Positions 8,557 to 17,039 of a stretch of DNA of 64,000 bases are shown in pieces. The notes under the pieces are model-generated. The model ran no database searches and had not been told where the DNA came from. It was given only the letters and a program-made list of their open reading frames with translations. The DNA comes from Streptomyces griseoviridis (GTDB lineage: Bacteria; Actinomycetota; Actinomycetes; Streptomycetales; Streptomycetaceae). The stretch covers positions 172,232 through 236,231 of the forward strand of contig BMSM01000012.1 in assembly GCA_014649155.1 (NCBI GenBank). Direction: 5' to 3'. A program made the position numbers and the translations under genes. Positions within the stretch are counted from its first letter, which is position 1. The number at the start of each line of letters is the position of its first letter.

Positions 8557-8868
8557 GGCGGCCCCGGGACGAAGGGGTGACTGGTGAACGCCCGTGCGGT
8601 GGCGGGCGGGCCGGTCGCCGGACGGTGGCCCGGCCGAGCCGCCGGGGCCGGGCGGGTGCTGGACCGTCCCGGCCCGGTGAAGACGGTGAACGCGGTGGCG
8701 GACGCGCTCGCGGGTCCGGGGGCCGGTCCGGTCCGGTCCGCGGTGAGCTTTCCGCCGGAAGCGCGTGACGAGCGTTACCCGCGACCGTGTCTGGACGGGT
8801 GTCCCTACTCGCCGGTACCGTGAGGTCTGAGCAAGCGCTTAGATACGTACCCGTGGAGGTGGGCGCCC
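8557..8868. other. 312-base intergenic stretch before the second acyl-CoA dehydrogenase
   Basis: No convincing gene. A 79-codon open frame at 8584-8823 has low-complexity Ala/Gly/Pro composition and no RBS. The last 40 bases hold an AAGCGCTT palindrome and a strong RBS (GGAGGTGGG) for the next gene. Confidence 0.5.
8830..8843. promoter_or_regulatory. AAGCGCTT palindrome upstream of acyl-CoA dehydrogenase
   Basis: AGCAAGCGCTTAGA lies 25 bases before the GTG start. The core AAGCGCTT is a perfect palindrome. The layout resembles AnCAAGnnCTTGnT operators of TetR regulators of acyl-CoA catabolism (KstR2 type) with two mismatches, and also resembles LacI-type operators. The binding protein is unknown. 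Confidence 0.4.
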
Positions 8869-10026
8869 GTGCGCCGTACGGTGTTCAACGAGGATCACGA
8901 GGCGTTCCGGGAGACCCTGCGCGCCTTCATCGAGGCCGAGGTCGTGCCGGAGTACGACAAGTGGTTCACCGAGGGCATCGTGCCCCGTGAGTTCTACTAC
9001 AAGCTCGCCGAGCTGGGCCTCTTCGGCATCAACGTGCCGGAGGAGTTCGGCGGCGCCGGGCTGGAGAGCCACAAGTTCGAGGCGGTCCAGTACGAGGAGA
9101 CCGCCCGCGCGGGCGTCACCTTCGGCGGGTCCGGCGTGCACGTGCTGCTCGCCCTGCCGTACATCAAGATGCTCGCCACCGAGGAGCAGAAGAAGCGGTT
9201 CCTGCCCAAGTTCGTCTCCGCCGAGGAGATGTGGGCGATCGCGATGACCGAGCCGGGCACCGGCTCCGACCTCGCGGGCATGAAGTCCACCGCCAGGCTC
9301 AGCGAGGACGGCACGCACTACGTCCTCAACGGCGCCAAGACCTTCATCACCGGCGGCGTCCACGCCGACCGGGTCATCGTCTGCGCCCGCACCGCCGCGC
9401 CGACGGCCGAGGACCGCCGCTACGGCATCTCCCTCTTCGCCGTCGACACCAAGTCCGAGGGCTACTCCGTCGGCCGCAAGCTCGACAAGCTCGGCCTGAA
9501 GACCTCCGACACCGCCGAACTGGCCTTCGTCGACGTCAAGGTGCCGGCCGAGGACCTCCTCGGCGAGGAGAACAAGGGCTTCTACTACCTCGGCGCCAAC
9601 CTGCCCTCCGAGCGCTGGGGCATCGCCTTCGGCGCCTACGCGCAGGCCAAGGCCGCCGTGCGGTTCGCCCAGCAGTACGTCACCGACCGGACCGTCTTCG
9701 GCAAGACCGTCGCCAGCTTCCAGAACACCAAGTTCGAACTGGCCGCCTGCCAGGCCGAGGTGGACGCCGCCGAGGCGGTCGCCGACCGCGCCCTGGAGGC
9801 CCTGGACGCCGGCGAGCTGACCGCCGCCGAGGCCGCCAGCGCCAAGCTGTTCTGCACCGAGGTCGCCCACCGCGTCATCGACCGCTGCCTCCAGCTGCAC
9901 GGCGGCTACGGCTACATGAACGAGTACCCGATCGCCCGCCTGTACGCCGACAACCGCGTCAACCGCATCTACGGCGGCACCAGCGAGGTCATGAAGATGA
10001 TCATCGCGAAGAACATGGGTCTGTAG
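8869..10026 (+). CDS. Acyl-CoA dehydrogenase, LCAD/isovaleryl-type active site
   Basis: 385 aa, full-length FAD acyl-CoA dehydrogenase: AMTEPGTGSDLAG and FITGG for flavin and substrate, QLHGGYGYMNEYPIARLYAD and IYGGTSEVMK at the C-terminus. The usual catalytic Glu of the YEGTS motif is Gly369 here. Instead LPSERW places Glu248 in helix G, as in long-chain and isovaleryl-CoA dehydrogenases, so that residue is the likely base. The GTG start is supported by GGAGGTGGG upstream. A thioesterase gene begins 12 bases after its stop, suggesting the two act on the same acyl-CoA pool. Chain-length preference cannot be fixed from sequence. Confidence 0.9.
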   Translation: MRRTVFNEDHEAFRETLRAFIEAEVVPEYDKWFTEGIVPREFYYKLAELGLFGINVPEEFGGAGLESHKFEAVQYEETARAGVTFGGSGVHVLLALPYIKMLATEEQKKRFLPKFVSAEEMWAIAMTEPGTGSDLAGMKSTARLSEDGTHYVLNGAKTFITGGVHADRVIVCARTAAPTAEDRRYGISLFAVDTKSEGYSVGRKLDKLGLKTSDTAELAFVDVKVPAEDLLGEENKGFYYLGANLPSERWGIAFGAYAQAKAAVRFAQQYVTDRTVFGKTVASFQNTKFELAACQAEVDAAEAVADRALEALDAGELTAAEAASAKLFCTEVAHRVIDRCLQLHGGYGYMNEYPIARLYADNRVNRIYGGTSEVMKMIIAKNMGL

Positions 10027-10038
10027 AACACCCGGGAC

Positions 10039-10911
10039 ATGAGCGAGGCACTCGACTCCCTGCTCGATCTGCTCGACCTGGAGCGGATCGAGCAGGACAT
10101 GTTCCGCGGCCGGTCCCGGTCCGCCGTCGTCCCGCGCGTCTTCGGCGGGCAGGTGGCGGCCCAGGCGATGGTCGCCGCCGGACGCACGGTCCCCGAGGAC
10201 CGGCACGCCCACTCCCTGCACGCCTACTTCCTGCGCCCCGGCGACCCCGGCGCGCCCATCGTCTACGCCGTCGAACGGCTCCGTGACGGGCGTTCCTTCA
10301 CCGCCCGCCGGGTCGTCGCCGTCCAGCACGGCGAGCCGATCTTCACCCTGTCGGCGTCCTTCCAGACGTACGAGGAGGGCCTCGACCACCAGGCGCCGAT
10401 GCCCGCCGCGCCCGACCCGGAGACGCTGCCCACCAACGACGAGCGGCTGCGCGGCTACGCCCACCTGCCCGCCACCACCGTCGACCGGTTCCTGGAGGCA
10501 CGGGCCGCCGTCGACCTGCGCTACGCCGACGACCCGCCCTACGGCGCCTTCGGCACCCCGCGCGAGGCGCACTCCCAGGTCTGGTTCCGCACCGCCGGCA
10601 AACTCGCCGACGACCCCCTCCTGCACGTCGTCCTCGCCACGTACGTCTCCGACATGACCCTGCTCGACTCCGTGCTCCTCGCGCACGGCCGGGGCGGCTG
10701 GGCCGTCGGCGACGTGGTCGGCGCCTCGCTGGACCACGCGATGTGGTTCCACCGCCCCTTCCGCGCCGACGAGTGGCTCCTCTACGACCAGCAGTCGCCG
10801 TCCGCGTCCGGCGGCCGGGGCCTGGGCCAGGCCCGGATCTACACGCAGGACGGCCGGCTCGCGATCTCGGTGATCCAGGAGGGCGTCGTCCGCGTCCCCC
10901 GGGAACACTGA
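10039..10911 (+). CDS. tesB: Acyl-CoA thioesterase II (TesB-like)
   Basis: 290 aa, a tandem double hot-dog fold typical of TesB. It hydrolyses acyl-CoA to free acid and CoA. Family landmarks are FGGQVAAQAMVAAGRTVP near residue 36, HSLHAYFLRPGD, GRSFTARRVVAVQHGEPIFTLSASFQ, and in the second hot-dog SLDHAMWFHRPFRADEWLLYDQQSP. It starts 12 bases after the acyl-CoA dehydrogenase stop and ends 5 bases before the efflux gene, so all three may be cotranscribed. Cytoplasmic. A role in balancing CoA thioesters is an inference. Confidence 0.9.
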   Translation: MSEALDSLLDLLDLERIEQDMFRGRSRSAVVPRVFGGQVAAQAMVAAGRTVPEDRHAHSLHAYFLRPGDPGAPIVYAVERLRDGRSFTARRVVAVQHGEPIFTLSASFQTYEEGLDHQAPMPAAPDPETLPTNDERLRGYAHLPATTVDRFLEARAAVDLRYADDPPYGAFGTPREAHSQVWFRTAGKLADDPLLHVVLATYVSDMTLLDSVLLAHGRGGWAVGDVVGASLDHAMWFHRPFRADEWLLYDQQSPSASGGRGLGQARIYTQDGRLAISVIQEGVVRVPREH

Positions 10912-10916
10912 GGGGC

Positions 10917-11891
10917 ATGGACCAGCCCGTACAGGAAGCACCCACGGGCGGCGGCGAATCCACCTCCACGGTGATCGTCGCCGCCCTCGCCAATCTGGGC
11001 ATCGCCCTCGCCAAGGCGGTCGCCGGCGTGATCAGCGGCTCCAGCGCGATGCTGTCGGAGGCCGCGCACTCGGTCGCCGACACCGTCACCGAGGTGCTGC
11101 TGCTGACCTCCCTCAAACGCAGCGTCCGCCCCGCCGACGAGGACCACCCCCTCGGCCACGGCCCCGAGCGGTACATCTGGGCGCTGCTCGCCGCCGTCGC
11201 CACCTTCGTCGGCGGCGCCGTCTTCTCCTTCTACGACGGCCTGCACACCCTCGTCCACGGCGAGGAACCCGGCGACCCGCTGGTGGCGTACATCGTCCTG
11301 GCCCTCGCCTTCCTGCTGGAGGGCTACTCCCTGCGCACCGGCCTGAAGCAGGCGCGCGGCGAGGCGGCCCGCGCCCGGGTGCCGTTCGGCCGGTACCTGC
11401 GCCGCACCCCCGACACCGCCGTCAAGGCCGTGGTCCTGGAGGACTCCGCCGCCCTGATCGGCCTCGTCCTCGCGGCCGGCGGGCTGCTCGGCGGGCAGCT
11501 CACCGGCTCCGGGGTGTGGGACGGCGTCGCCTCCCTGTGCATCGGCGCGCTGCTGCTCCACGTCGCCTGGGTGCTGGGCCGGTCCAACGCCGAGTTCCTC
11601 ATCGGACGCCCGCTGCCCCGCGCCGTACGGGACCGCATCCGGGCCGAACTGCTGGACGAGGAGCACATCGAGGCCGTACTGGAGCTGACCACGCTGGTGC
11701 AGGGGCCCCGGGAGGCGCTGGTCGCCGCCAAGGTCGACTTCCGCGACGGGGCGACGGCGACCGAGATCGAGCGGACCTGCGACCGCGCCGAACGGCGGCT
11801 GCGGGCCGGGCTGCCGATGGTGCGCCGGGTCTACCTGGACCCGACGCCCGGCCCGTCGGCACGGCGGGAGCACGCACCGGACGCCGCGTGA
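10917..11891 (+). CDS. Cation diffusion facilitator (CDF) family transporter
   Basis: 324 aa. Transmembrane segments begin at about residue 17 (STVIVAALANLGIALAKAVAGVISG). CDF landmarks are present: SGSSAMLSEAAHSVADTVTEVLLL for helix II with the Asp of the metal site, DHPLGHGPERYIWALLAAVATFVGGAVFSFYDG for helix III, and a C-terminal cytoplasmic ferredoxin-like domain. Such proteins export Zn, Co, Fe or Mn in exchange for protons. Helix II shows Ser-H-x-x-x-D rather than the zinc-specific H-D pattern, so the metal is uncertain. The ATG 5 bases after the tesB stop was chosen; a longer open frame upstream overlaps tesB and lacks membrane or CDF features. Confidence 0.88.
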   Translation: MDQPVQEAPTGGGESTSTVIVAALANLGIALAKAVAGVISGSSAMLSEAAHSVADTVTEVLLLTSLKRSVRPADEDHPLGHGPERYIWALLAAVATFVGGAVFSFYDGLHTLVHGEEPGDPLVAYIVLALAFLLEGYSLRTGLKQARGEAARARVPFGRYLRRTPDTAVKAVVLEDSAALIGLVLAAGGLLGGQLTGSGVWDGVASLCIGALLLHVAWVLGRSNAEFLIGRPLPRAVRDRIRAELLDEEHIEAVLELTTLVQGPREALVAAKVDFRDGATATEIERTCDRAERRLRAGLPMVRRVYLDPTPGPSARREHAPDAA

Positions 11892-11930
11892 GCCGCCCCC
11901 GGGCGGACGGAGGGACGTCGCGGACACGAC

Positions 11931-12728
11931 CTAGAAGAGCCCCGCCTCCGCCAGCAGATACGCCGTCATCGGATCGTAGAAGCGGGGGCTGAGGACGTGG
12001 TCGTCCAGGGGGACCGTGACCTGCACGGTGCCCTCGGCCTCGGCGAGGAACAGCGCCGGGTCGTTGCAGTCGGCGTAGCCGCAGGAGTCGACGCCGTGCT
12101 GCCCGGCGTACCCGGCCCAGCCGTGGTCGGCGACGACCAGGTCGGGCAGCGGGCGGCCCTCGCGCTCCAGACCGGTCAGGATCGCCTTCATCGGCTCGCC
12201 GGAGTGGGTGTGCCACAGCGTGGCGCCGTGTTCGAGCACCGCCACGTCCGCGAACTGCACCACGTACCCCTCGTCCGTCTGCAACCCCTCCGGGATCACC
12301 ACGATCTCGCAGCCGGCGGCGCGCAGCGCGGCGGCCGTCGCCCGGTGCACGTCCAGCAGCCCGCCGGGGTGCCCGGTGGCGAACAGCACCCGCTGCGCGC
12401 TGTCCGCGGCCTTGCGCAGCCGCCCGGCCAGCCGTTCCAGTCCGGCGACGGTCAGCTCCGGGTCGATGGTGTCCTGCCCGTACCGGTACGCGGCGTCGTC
12501 GACGACGCCGACCCGCTCCGCCATCACCGCGAGCACGTCCTGCTCGTCGGTCCAGCGGTCGCCCAGCTCCAGGCCGAGCCAGTAGTTGCGGTCGCCGTTC
12601 GCCAGCTTGCGGTAGTGCGAGAGGTTGTTCTCGCGGGGCGTGGCGACGTCGCCCGCGATACGGGTGCGGGCGAGGTGTTCGAGGAGTTCGGCGCGGCTGG
12701 GTGTCCCGGGTATCGGCATGCCCCCCAT
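11931..12728 (-). CDS. Conserved protein of unknown function, often labelled phosphatase
   Basis: About 265 aa. I do not recognise a characterised family with certainty; relatives in Streptomyces are commonly given the automatic name phosphatase. Visible conserved-looking motifs are NNLSHYRKLANGDRNYWLG, FATGHPGGLLDVHRA, LEHGATLWHTHSGEPMKAIL, LVVADHGWAGYAGQHG and PLDDHVLSPRFYDPMTAYLL, rich in His and Asp and compatible with a metal-dependent hydrolase. No signal peptide or membrane segment. Two in-frame ATGs (12728 and 12719) are possible and neither has a good RBS, so the start is uncertain by three codons. It is convergent with the CDF gene. Confidence 0.75.
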   Translation of the reverse strand: MGGMPIPGTPSRAELLEHLARTRIAGDVATPRENNLSHYRKLANGDRNYWLGLELGDRWTDEQDVLAVMAERVGVVDDAAYRYGQDTIDPELTVAGLERLAGRLRKAADSAQRVLFATGHPGGLLDVHRATAAALRAAGCEIVVIPEGLQTDEGYVVQFADVAVLEHGATLWHTHSGEPMKAILTGLEREGRPLPDLVVADHGWAGYAGQHGVDSCGYADCNDPALFLAEAEGTVQVTVPLDDHVLSPRFYDPMTAYLLAEAGLF

Positions 12729-12781
12729 TGTGGGGCAGCCCGCCGCCCGCGTCCCCGCCGTACCGCCCCGCGGGACGCGGT

Positions 12782-14431
12782 TCACCGCTGCCGCAGCGCG
12801 AACCACAGCTCCATCCGCACGTCCGGGTCGTCCAGGTCGGCCCCCAGCAGGGCCGCGCAGCGGGCGATGCGCTGCCGGACGGTGTTGCGGTGCACGCCCA
12901 GGGCGACGGCCGTGCGGTCCCAGCCGCCGTGCAGGGACAGCCAGGTCCGCAGGGTCTCGGGCAGCGCCGGGACGGCGGCGACCGGAGCGAGCAGCGCGCG
13001 GGCGTACGCGGCGGCCTCGCCGGCCGGGACCAGCGCGGACAGGGCGGGCCGGCCGGTGTGCCGCAGCAGGGGGACGCGGGTGGCGCGGGCGCGGGCCAGC
13101 GCGCGGGCCGCCTCGGCGTCGGCGGCCGGCCATCCGGCGGGTTCGGCGGGGGCGCTGACGCCCAGCGTCCAGCCGGGCTGCGGGGCGGGTTCCCGGGCGG
13201 CCGGGAGCAGCACGCGGACGACGTCCCCGGCGGGGTCGACCAGCGGTGAGCCGAGGGCGGCGCCCAGCGCGGCGGCCGTCACGGGGTCGGGGGCCGCCGG
13301 TCCGGTGGGCCGGGCGTGGACCACGTACCAGAGGGCGGCGGCGCCCCCGTCCGTGCTGTCCCCCGCACCGTCCGTGCGGTCACCCGCCCCGTCCGTGCTG
13401 TCCCCCGCACCGTCCGTGCGGTCCCCCGCACCGTCCGTGCGGTCACCCGCACCGTCCGTGCGGTCACCCGCACCGTCGGCGCGGTCACCCGTACCGCCCG
13501 TGCCGTCGCCCGTGCCGCCGTCGCCGAGCAGGTGCGCGACCTCGGCCGGGGACGCGCCCAGCAGCAGCCGGACCAGGGCGGTGGTGCGCGGCTCGCCGGG
13601 CCGGGAGCCGGGCCGGCCGGTCAGCAGGGTGAGCAGGACGGCGGCGACCGAGGCGATGGTGTGGTCGCCGGACCGGCGCCCCGGCGTGGCGACGCCCAGC
13701 ACGAGGCCGTCCCGGCCGCCGCCGAGGGCGTACGCGGCCAGGTGCTCGTCCCCGGTCACGGCGGTCGCCGTGGCGGACGGGCTCCGCGCGACCCGGCGGG
13801 CCAGCTCCGCCAGCGCCGGGTCCGGAACCTCGGCGGTGCCGGCGGCCTCCGCGCCGTCCGGCCCGTACAGCACCGCCCGGCCGCCGAGCCGGGCCGCCAG
13901 CCGGTGCAGTACCGCCGGCACCGCGTCCGGACGGCCGGCCGCCGCCGTCAGGCTCTGCTGGGCCTCGGCGATCCTGTGCAGCTCGGCCAGCCGCTCCCGT
14001 GCCATCAGCTGCCACACCGCGCGGGCCACCGCGGCGAACGCCGTGCCCGGCCCCACCTCGATCAGCGGCAGCCCGCGCGCCGCGCAGGCCGCGACCAGCT
14101 CCGGCGGCACCCCCGGGTGCACCGGCGCGACCCCGAAGCCGAGCGCCGCGCCGCCCGCCGCGGTGATCCGGGCGGCGTAATCGTCCCAGTACGCCGCCGG
14201 GTCCGCCGCCCCCGGACCGTGCGCGCCCGCCGTCAGCAGCAGCTCACCGCCCAGCAGGTACGGGACCGGGTCGGCCATCTCGGACGCGTGCGCGCCGTGG
14301 ACCACGGTGTCCCCGGCGGCGACCAGCTCGCGCAGGTCCAGGTCCTCGCGGGCGAGCAGCGTGGCGAGGGGCACCGGGGGTGTCGGCGGGACGGCCGGTT
14401 CCTGCGGGACGGACACGGATGGCCTTTTCAT
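12782..14431 (-). CDS. PucR/CdaR-family transcriptional regulator with internal heptapeptide repeats
   Basis: 549 aa. The N-terminal PucR-like domain (LATLLAREDLDLRELVAAGD through PYLLGGELLLTAG, about residues 20-140) is followed by a variable middle region. The C-terminal 60 residues form the PucR-type helix-turn-helix (LRTWLSLHGGWDRTAVALG, VHRNTVRQRIARCAALLG). Residues about 307-362 are eight copies of an acidic seven-residue unit (DRTDGAG and variants), an unusual low-complexity insert. PucR-family proteins usually activate purine, proline or nitrogen catabolism. The divergent agmatinase/TPP-like pair, 70 bases away, is its probable target. The ATG at 14431 was chosen; a start 19 codons upstream is also open. 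Confidence 0.85.
   Translation of the reverse strand: MKRPSVSVPQEPAVPPTPPVPLATLLAREDLDLRELVAAGDTVVHGAHASEMADPVPYLLGGELLLTAGAHGPGAADPAAYWDDYAARITAAGGAALGFGVAPVHPGVPPELVAACAARGLPLIEVGPGTAFAAVARAVWQLMARERLAELHRIAEAQQSLTAAAGRPDAVPAVLHRLAARLGGRAVLYGPDGAEAAGTAEVPDPALAELARRVARSPSATATAVTGDEHLAAYALGGGRDGLVLGVATPGRRSGDHTIASVAAVLLTLLTGRPGSRPGEPRTTALVRLLLGASPAEVAHLLGDGGTGDGTGGTGDRADGAGDRTDGAGDRTDGAGDRTDGAGDSTDGAGDRTDGAGDSTDGGAAALWYVVHARPTGPAAPDPVTAAALGAALGSPLVDPAGDVVRVLLPAAREPAPQPGWTLGVSAPAEPAGWPAADAEAARALARARATRVPLLRHTGRPALSALVPAGEAAAYARALLAPVAAVPALPETLRTWLSLHGGWDRTAVALGVHRNTVRQRIARCAALLGADLDDPDVRMELWFALRQR
13347..13514. repeat. 21-bp tandem repeat, eight units, inside the PucR-type gene
   Basis: Eight consecutive 21-base units keep the reading frame. 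They begin CCGTCCGTG and end in a C-rich half; the last two are more diverged. The near identity at DNA level, including synonymous sites, points to slippage or recombination rather than selection for protein alone. Confidence 0.9.
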
Positions 14432-14501
14432 CTCGTCGGGCGGTCGGGAGTGGAGGAAACGTACACTTCGCAGCCGCGGTCCGGCCACCTACTGTCGAGG
14501 C

Positions 14502-15470
14502 ATGAGCAGCCCTGAGACGCCCCGCGGTCCCGTCGACTCCTCCCGTGTCCCGCGCTTCGCGGGCCCCGCGACCTTCGCCCGGCTGCCCCGCCTCGACGAG
14601 GTCGGCCGCGCCGACGTCGCCGTGGTGGGCGTGCCCTTCGACGCCGGGGTCTCCTACCGGCCCGGAGCCCGGTTCGGCGGCAACGCCATCCGGGAGGCGT
14701 CCCGGCTGCTGCGCCCCTACAACCCGGCGCAGGACGCCTCGCCGTTCGCCCTCGCCCAGGTCGCGGACGGCGGTGACATCGCCGTCAACCCGTTCGACAT
14801 CCACGAGGCCGTGGAGACGGTCGAGGCAGCGGCCGACGAGCTGCTCGCCACCGGCGCCCGCCTGATGACCCTCGGCGGCGACCACACCATCGCGCTGCCG
14901 CTGCTGCGCTCGGTCGCCAAGCGGCACGGCCCGGTCGCCCTGCTCCACTTCGACGCCCACCTGGACACCTGGGACACCTACTTCGGCGCCGAGTACACCC
15001 ACGGCACCCCGTTCCGCCGCGCCGTCGAGGAGGGCATCCTCGACACCTCCGCCCTCTCCCACGTCGGCACCCGCGGCCCGCTCTACGGCAAGAAGGACCT
15101 CGACGACGACGCCAAGATGGGCTTCGGCATCGTCACCTCGGCGGACGTGATGCGGCGCGGCGTGGACGAGGTCGCCGACCAGCTCCGCCAGCGCATCGGC
15201 GACCGTCCGCTGTACGTCTCCGTCGACATCGACTGCCTCGACCCGGCGCACGCCCCCGGCACCGGCACCCCCGAGGCCGGTGGCATGACCTCCCGGGAGC
15301 TGCTGGAGATCCTGCGCGGTCTGGCATCGTGCAACCTGGTGTCGGCGGACGTCGTCGAGGTGGCCCCCGCGTACGACCACGCGGAGATCACGTCGGTGGC
15401 GGCCTCCCACACCGCCTACGAACTGACCACGCTCATGTCCCGCCGGATCGCGGAGGATCGCCCCAAGTGA
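14502..15470 (+). CDS. speB: Agmatinase/ureohydrolase-family enzyme
   Basis: 322 aa, arginase-fold ureohydrolase that removes urea from agmatine or a related guanidino compound. All Mn-binding motifs are intact: LGGDHTIALP, HFDAHLDTWD and SVDIDCLDPAHAPGTGTPEA. The loop PYNPAQDASPF and the following GGDIAVN are typical of the agmatinase/guanidinobutyrase branch rather than arginase. GAGG precedes the ATG. Its stop overlaps the GTG of the TPP-like gene in GTGA, so the two are translationally coupled. The divergent PucR-type regulator probably controls both. Agmatine versus 4-guanidinobutyrate cannot be separated from sequence. Confidence 0.88.
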   Translation: MSSPETPRGPVDSSRVPRFAGPATFARLPRLDEVGRADVAVVGVPFDAGVSYRPGARFGGNAIREASRLLRPYNPAQDASPFALAQVADGGDIAVNPFDIHEAVETVEAAADELLATGARLMTLGGDHTIALPLLRSVAKRHGPVALLHFDAHLDTWDTYFGAEYTHGTPFRRAVEEGILDTSALSHVGTRGPLYGKKDLDDDAKMGFGIVTSADVMRRGVDEVADQLRQRIGDRPLYVSVDIDCLDPAHAPGTGTPEAGGMTSRELLEILRGLASCNLVSADVVEVAPAYDHAEITSVAASHTAYELTTLMSRRIAEDRPK

Positions 15471-17023
15471 CGCACGACCACGACCTGGTACTCAGCCCGA
15501 CCGCCGCCCAGACGGAGGCCGCGCTGAACCCGCCCGCCGGCCGCACCGGCACGGACCTGGTCGTGGAGACCCTCGCCGGGCTCGGCGCGGCCACCGTCTT
15601 CGGCGTGCCCGGCCGGCCCGCGCCCGGCACCTCCGCCGCCCTCGACCGCTCCGGCCTGCGGTACACCGGCCTGCGGACGGAGCACAACGCCGCCTGCGCC
15701 GCCGACGCCTACGGCCGGATCACCGGCGAGGCCGCCCCGCTGCTGCTGCTGCCCGCCGGGCCGGGCGCGCTCGGCGCGCTGACCGCGCTCCAGGAGGCGC
15801 GGGCGGCGTCCGCGCCCGTCCTGGCGATCGGCTCGGGGGCGCATGCGGACTCCTTCCGGGGCGTGGTGAAGTCCGTCCACACCGTGCGCGCCGCGTCGGG
15901 CGTCCCGTCCGCTGTCGCGGAGGCGTGGCGGTCCGCGCTGACCGCCCCGCACGGCCCCGTGTGGGTGGACATCCCGCAGGACGTGCTGGCCGGCCCGGCC
16001 CCGCTGCCGGTGGTCACCGGGGTGGACGCCACCCCCGAGGACCTCGTCCCCCGGGTGGAGCTGACCGCCGTCGCCGCCGACCTGCTGACCCGTGCCGCAC
16101 GGCCGGCGATCGTCGCGGGCGGGGGAGTGGTCCGCGCCGACGCCGCCCGCAAGCTGCGCCAGCTCGCCGAGCGCCTCGACGCCCCCGTCGCCACCACCTC
16201 CGGCGGCGCGGGCGCCTTCCCCCGGGCCCACCCGCTCTCCCTGCGGTCCTGGCCGGCCGACCGGGCCGCCACCGGCCTCCTGGAGGACGCCGACGTCCTC
16301 CTCGTCGTCGGCGCCGGGCTCGACGGGCTCCCCGTCCCGTTCCGTCCCCGGGGCCGGCTGATCCAGATCGAGGCCGACCCCGCCGAGCTGGAGGCCCGCC
16401 ACCCCGCCCTCGGCATCCACGCCGACGCCCGCCTCGCCCTCCAGGCCCTGCTGGAGACGGCCGGCGAACGCACCGACCCGGCCGCCGGCGAGCGCGTACG
16501 GGCCGTACGGGACGCCGTACGGGACCAGGACAGCGGGGAGGACGGCCTTGAGCTGCGGGTCCTGGCCGCCGTCCGCCGCGCCCTGCCGTCCGCCGCGCCC
16601 TCCTTCTGGGACCCGACACCCCTCACCCACCGGGCCTGGGCCGCCTTCGACGCGAAGGCCCCGGGCCTCCTGCACTCGGCCCGCGGCGGCGGCCCCGGCT
16701 ACGCCTTCCCCGCCGCCCTCGGCGCGGCGACGGCCGACCCGACCCGCCCGGTCCTCGCGGTGTCGGGCACCGGCGCCGTGCCCCGCTCCGTCGCCGAACT
16801 CGCGACGGCCCGTCAGTACGCCCTGGACGTCACCTGGCTGATCGTGGACGACGACGACCAGCCCGGCCCCGACCTCGTGGCCCTCGCCGTCTCCTTCGGT
16901 GTCCTGGGCGTACGGACCTCGCCCGAGGCCCTGGCGGCCGACCTCGCCGAGGCCCTGGCGGCGCCCGGCCCCGCGGTGGTCCACCTCCCGGTGACCCCGC
17001 GGACGCCGGCGCCCGCCGGCTGA
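15467..17023 (+). CDS. Thiamine-pyrophosphate-enzyme-like protein with degenerate cofactor motif
   Basis: 518 aa with the three-domain layout of acetolactate synthase/benzoylformate decarboxylase-type proteins: N-terminal pyrimidine-binding domain with the catalytic-type Glu in RTEHNAACAADAYGR, a central domain (ARPAIVAGGGVVRADAARKL), and a C-terminal domain. The C-terminal TPP/Mg motif, normally GDG then about 26 residues then NN, reads G434-T435-G436 and D461-D464. The Mg ligands Asp and Asn are therefore replaced. It may have lost catalysis or use another cofactor arrangement. It starts at a GTG overlapping the agmatinase stop, and such a pairing is known in Streptomyces, but its reaction is unknown. 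Confidence 0.85.
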   Translation: MTHDHDLVLSPTAAQTEAALNPPAGRTGTDLVVETLAGLGAATVFGVPGRPAPGTSAALDRSGLRYTGLRTEHNAACAADAYGRITGEAAPLLLLPAGPGALGALTALQEARAASAPVLAIGSGAHADSFRGVVKSVHTVRAASGVPSAVAEAWRSALTAPHGPVWVDIPQDVLAGPAPLPVVTGVDATPEDLVPRVELTAVAADLLTRAARPAIVAGGGVVRADAARKLRQLAERLDAPVATTSGGAGAFPRAHPLSLRSWPADRAATGLLEDADVLLVVGAGLDGLPVPFRPRGRLIQIEADPAELEARHPALGIHADARLALQALLETAGERTDPAAGERVRAVRDAVRDQDSGEDGLELRVLAAVRRALPSAAPSFWDPTPLTHRAWAAFDAKAPGLLHSARGGGPGYAFPAALGAATADPTRPVLAVSGTGAVPRSVAELATARQYALDVTWLIVDDDDQPGPDLVALAVSFGVLGVRTSPEALAADLAEALAAPGPAVVHLPVTPRTPAPAG

Positions 17024-17039
17024 GCCGGACCGGCGGTCT

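Noticed and set aside
8584..8823. 79-codon open frame before the second acyl-CoA dehydrogenase
   Set aside because: No RBS, low-complexity composition, no recognisable motif.
15416..16984. 522-codon minus-strand frame opposite the TPP-like gene
   Set aside because: Gly/Gln/Val-rich shadow; the plus strand has clear family motifs and a coupled start.
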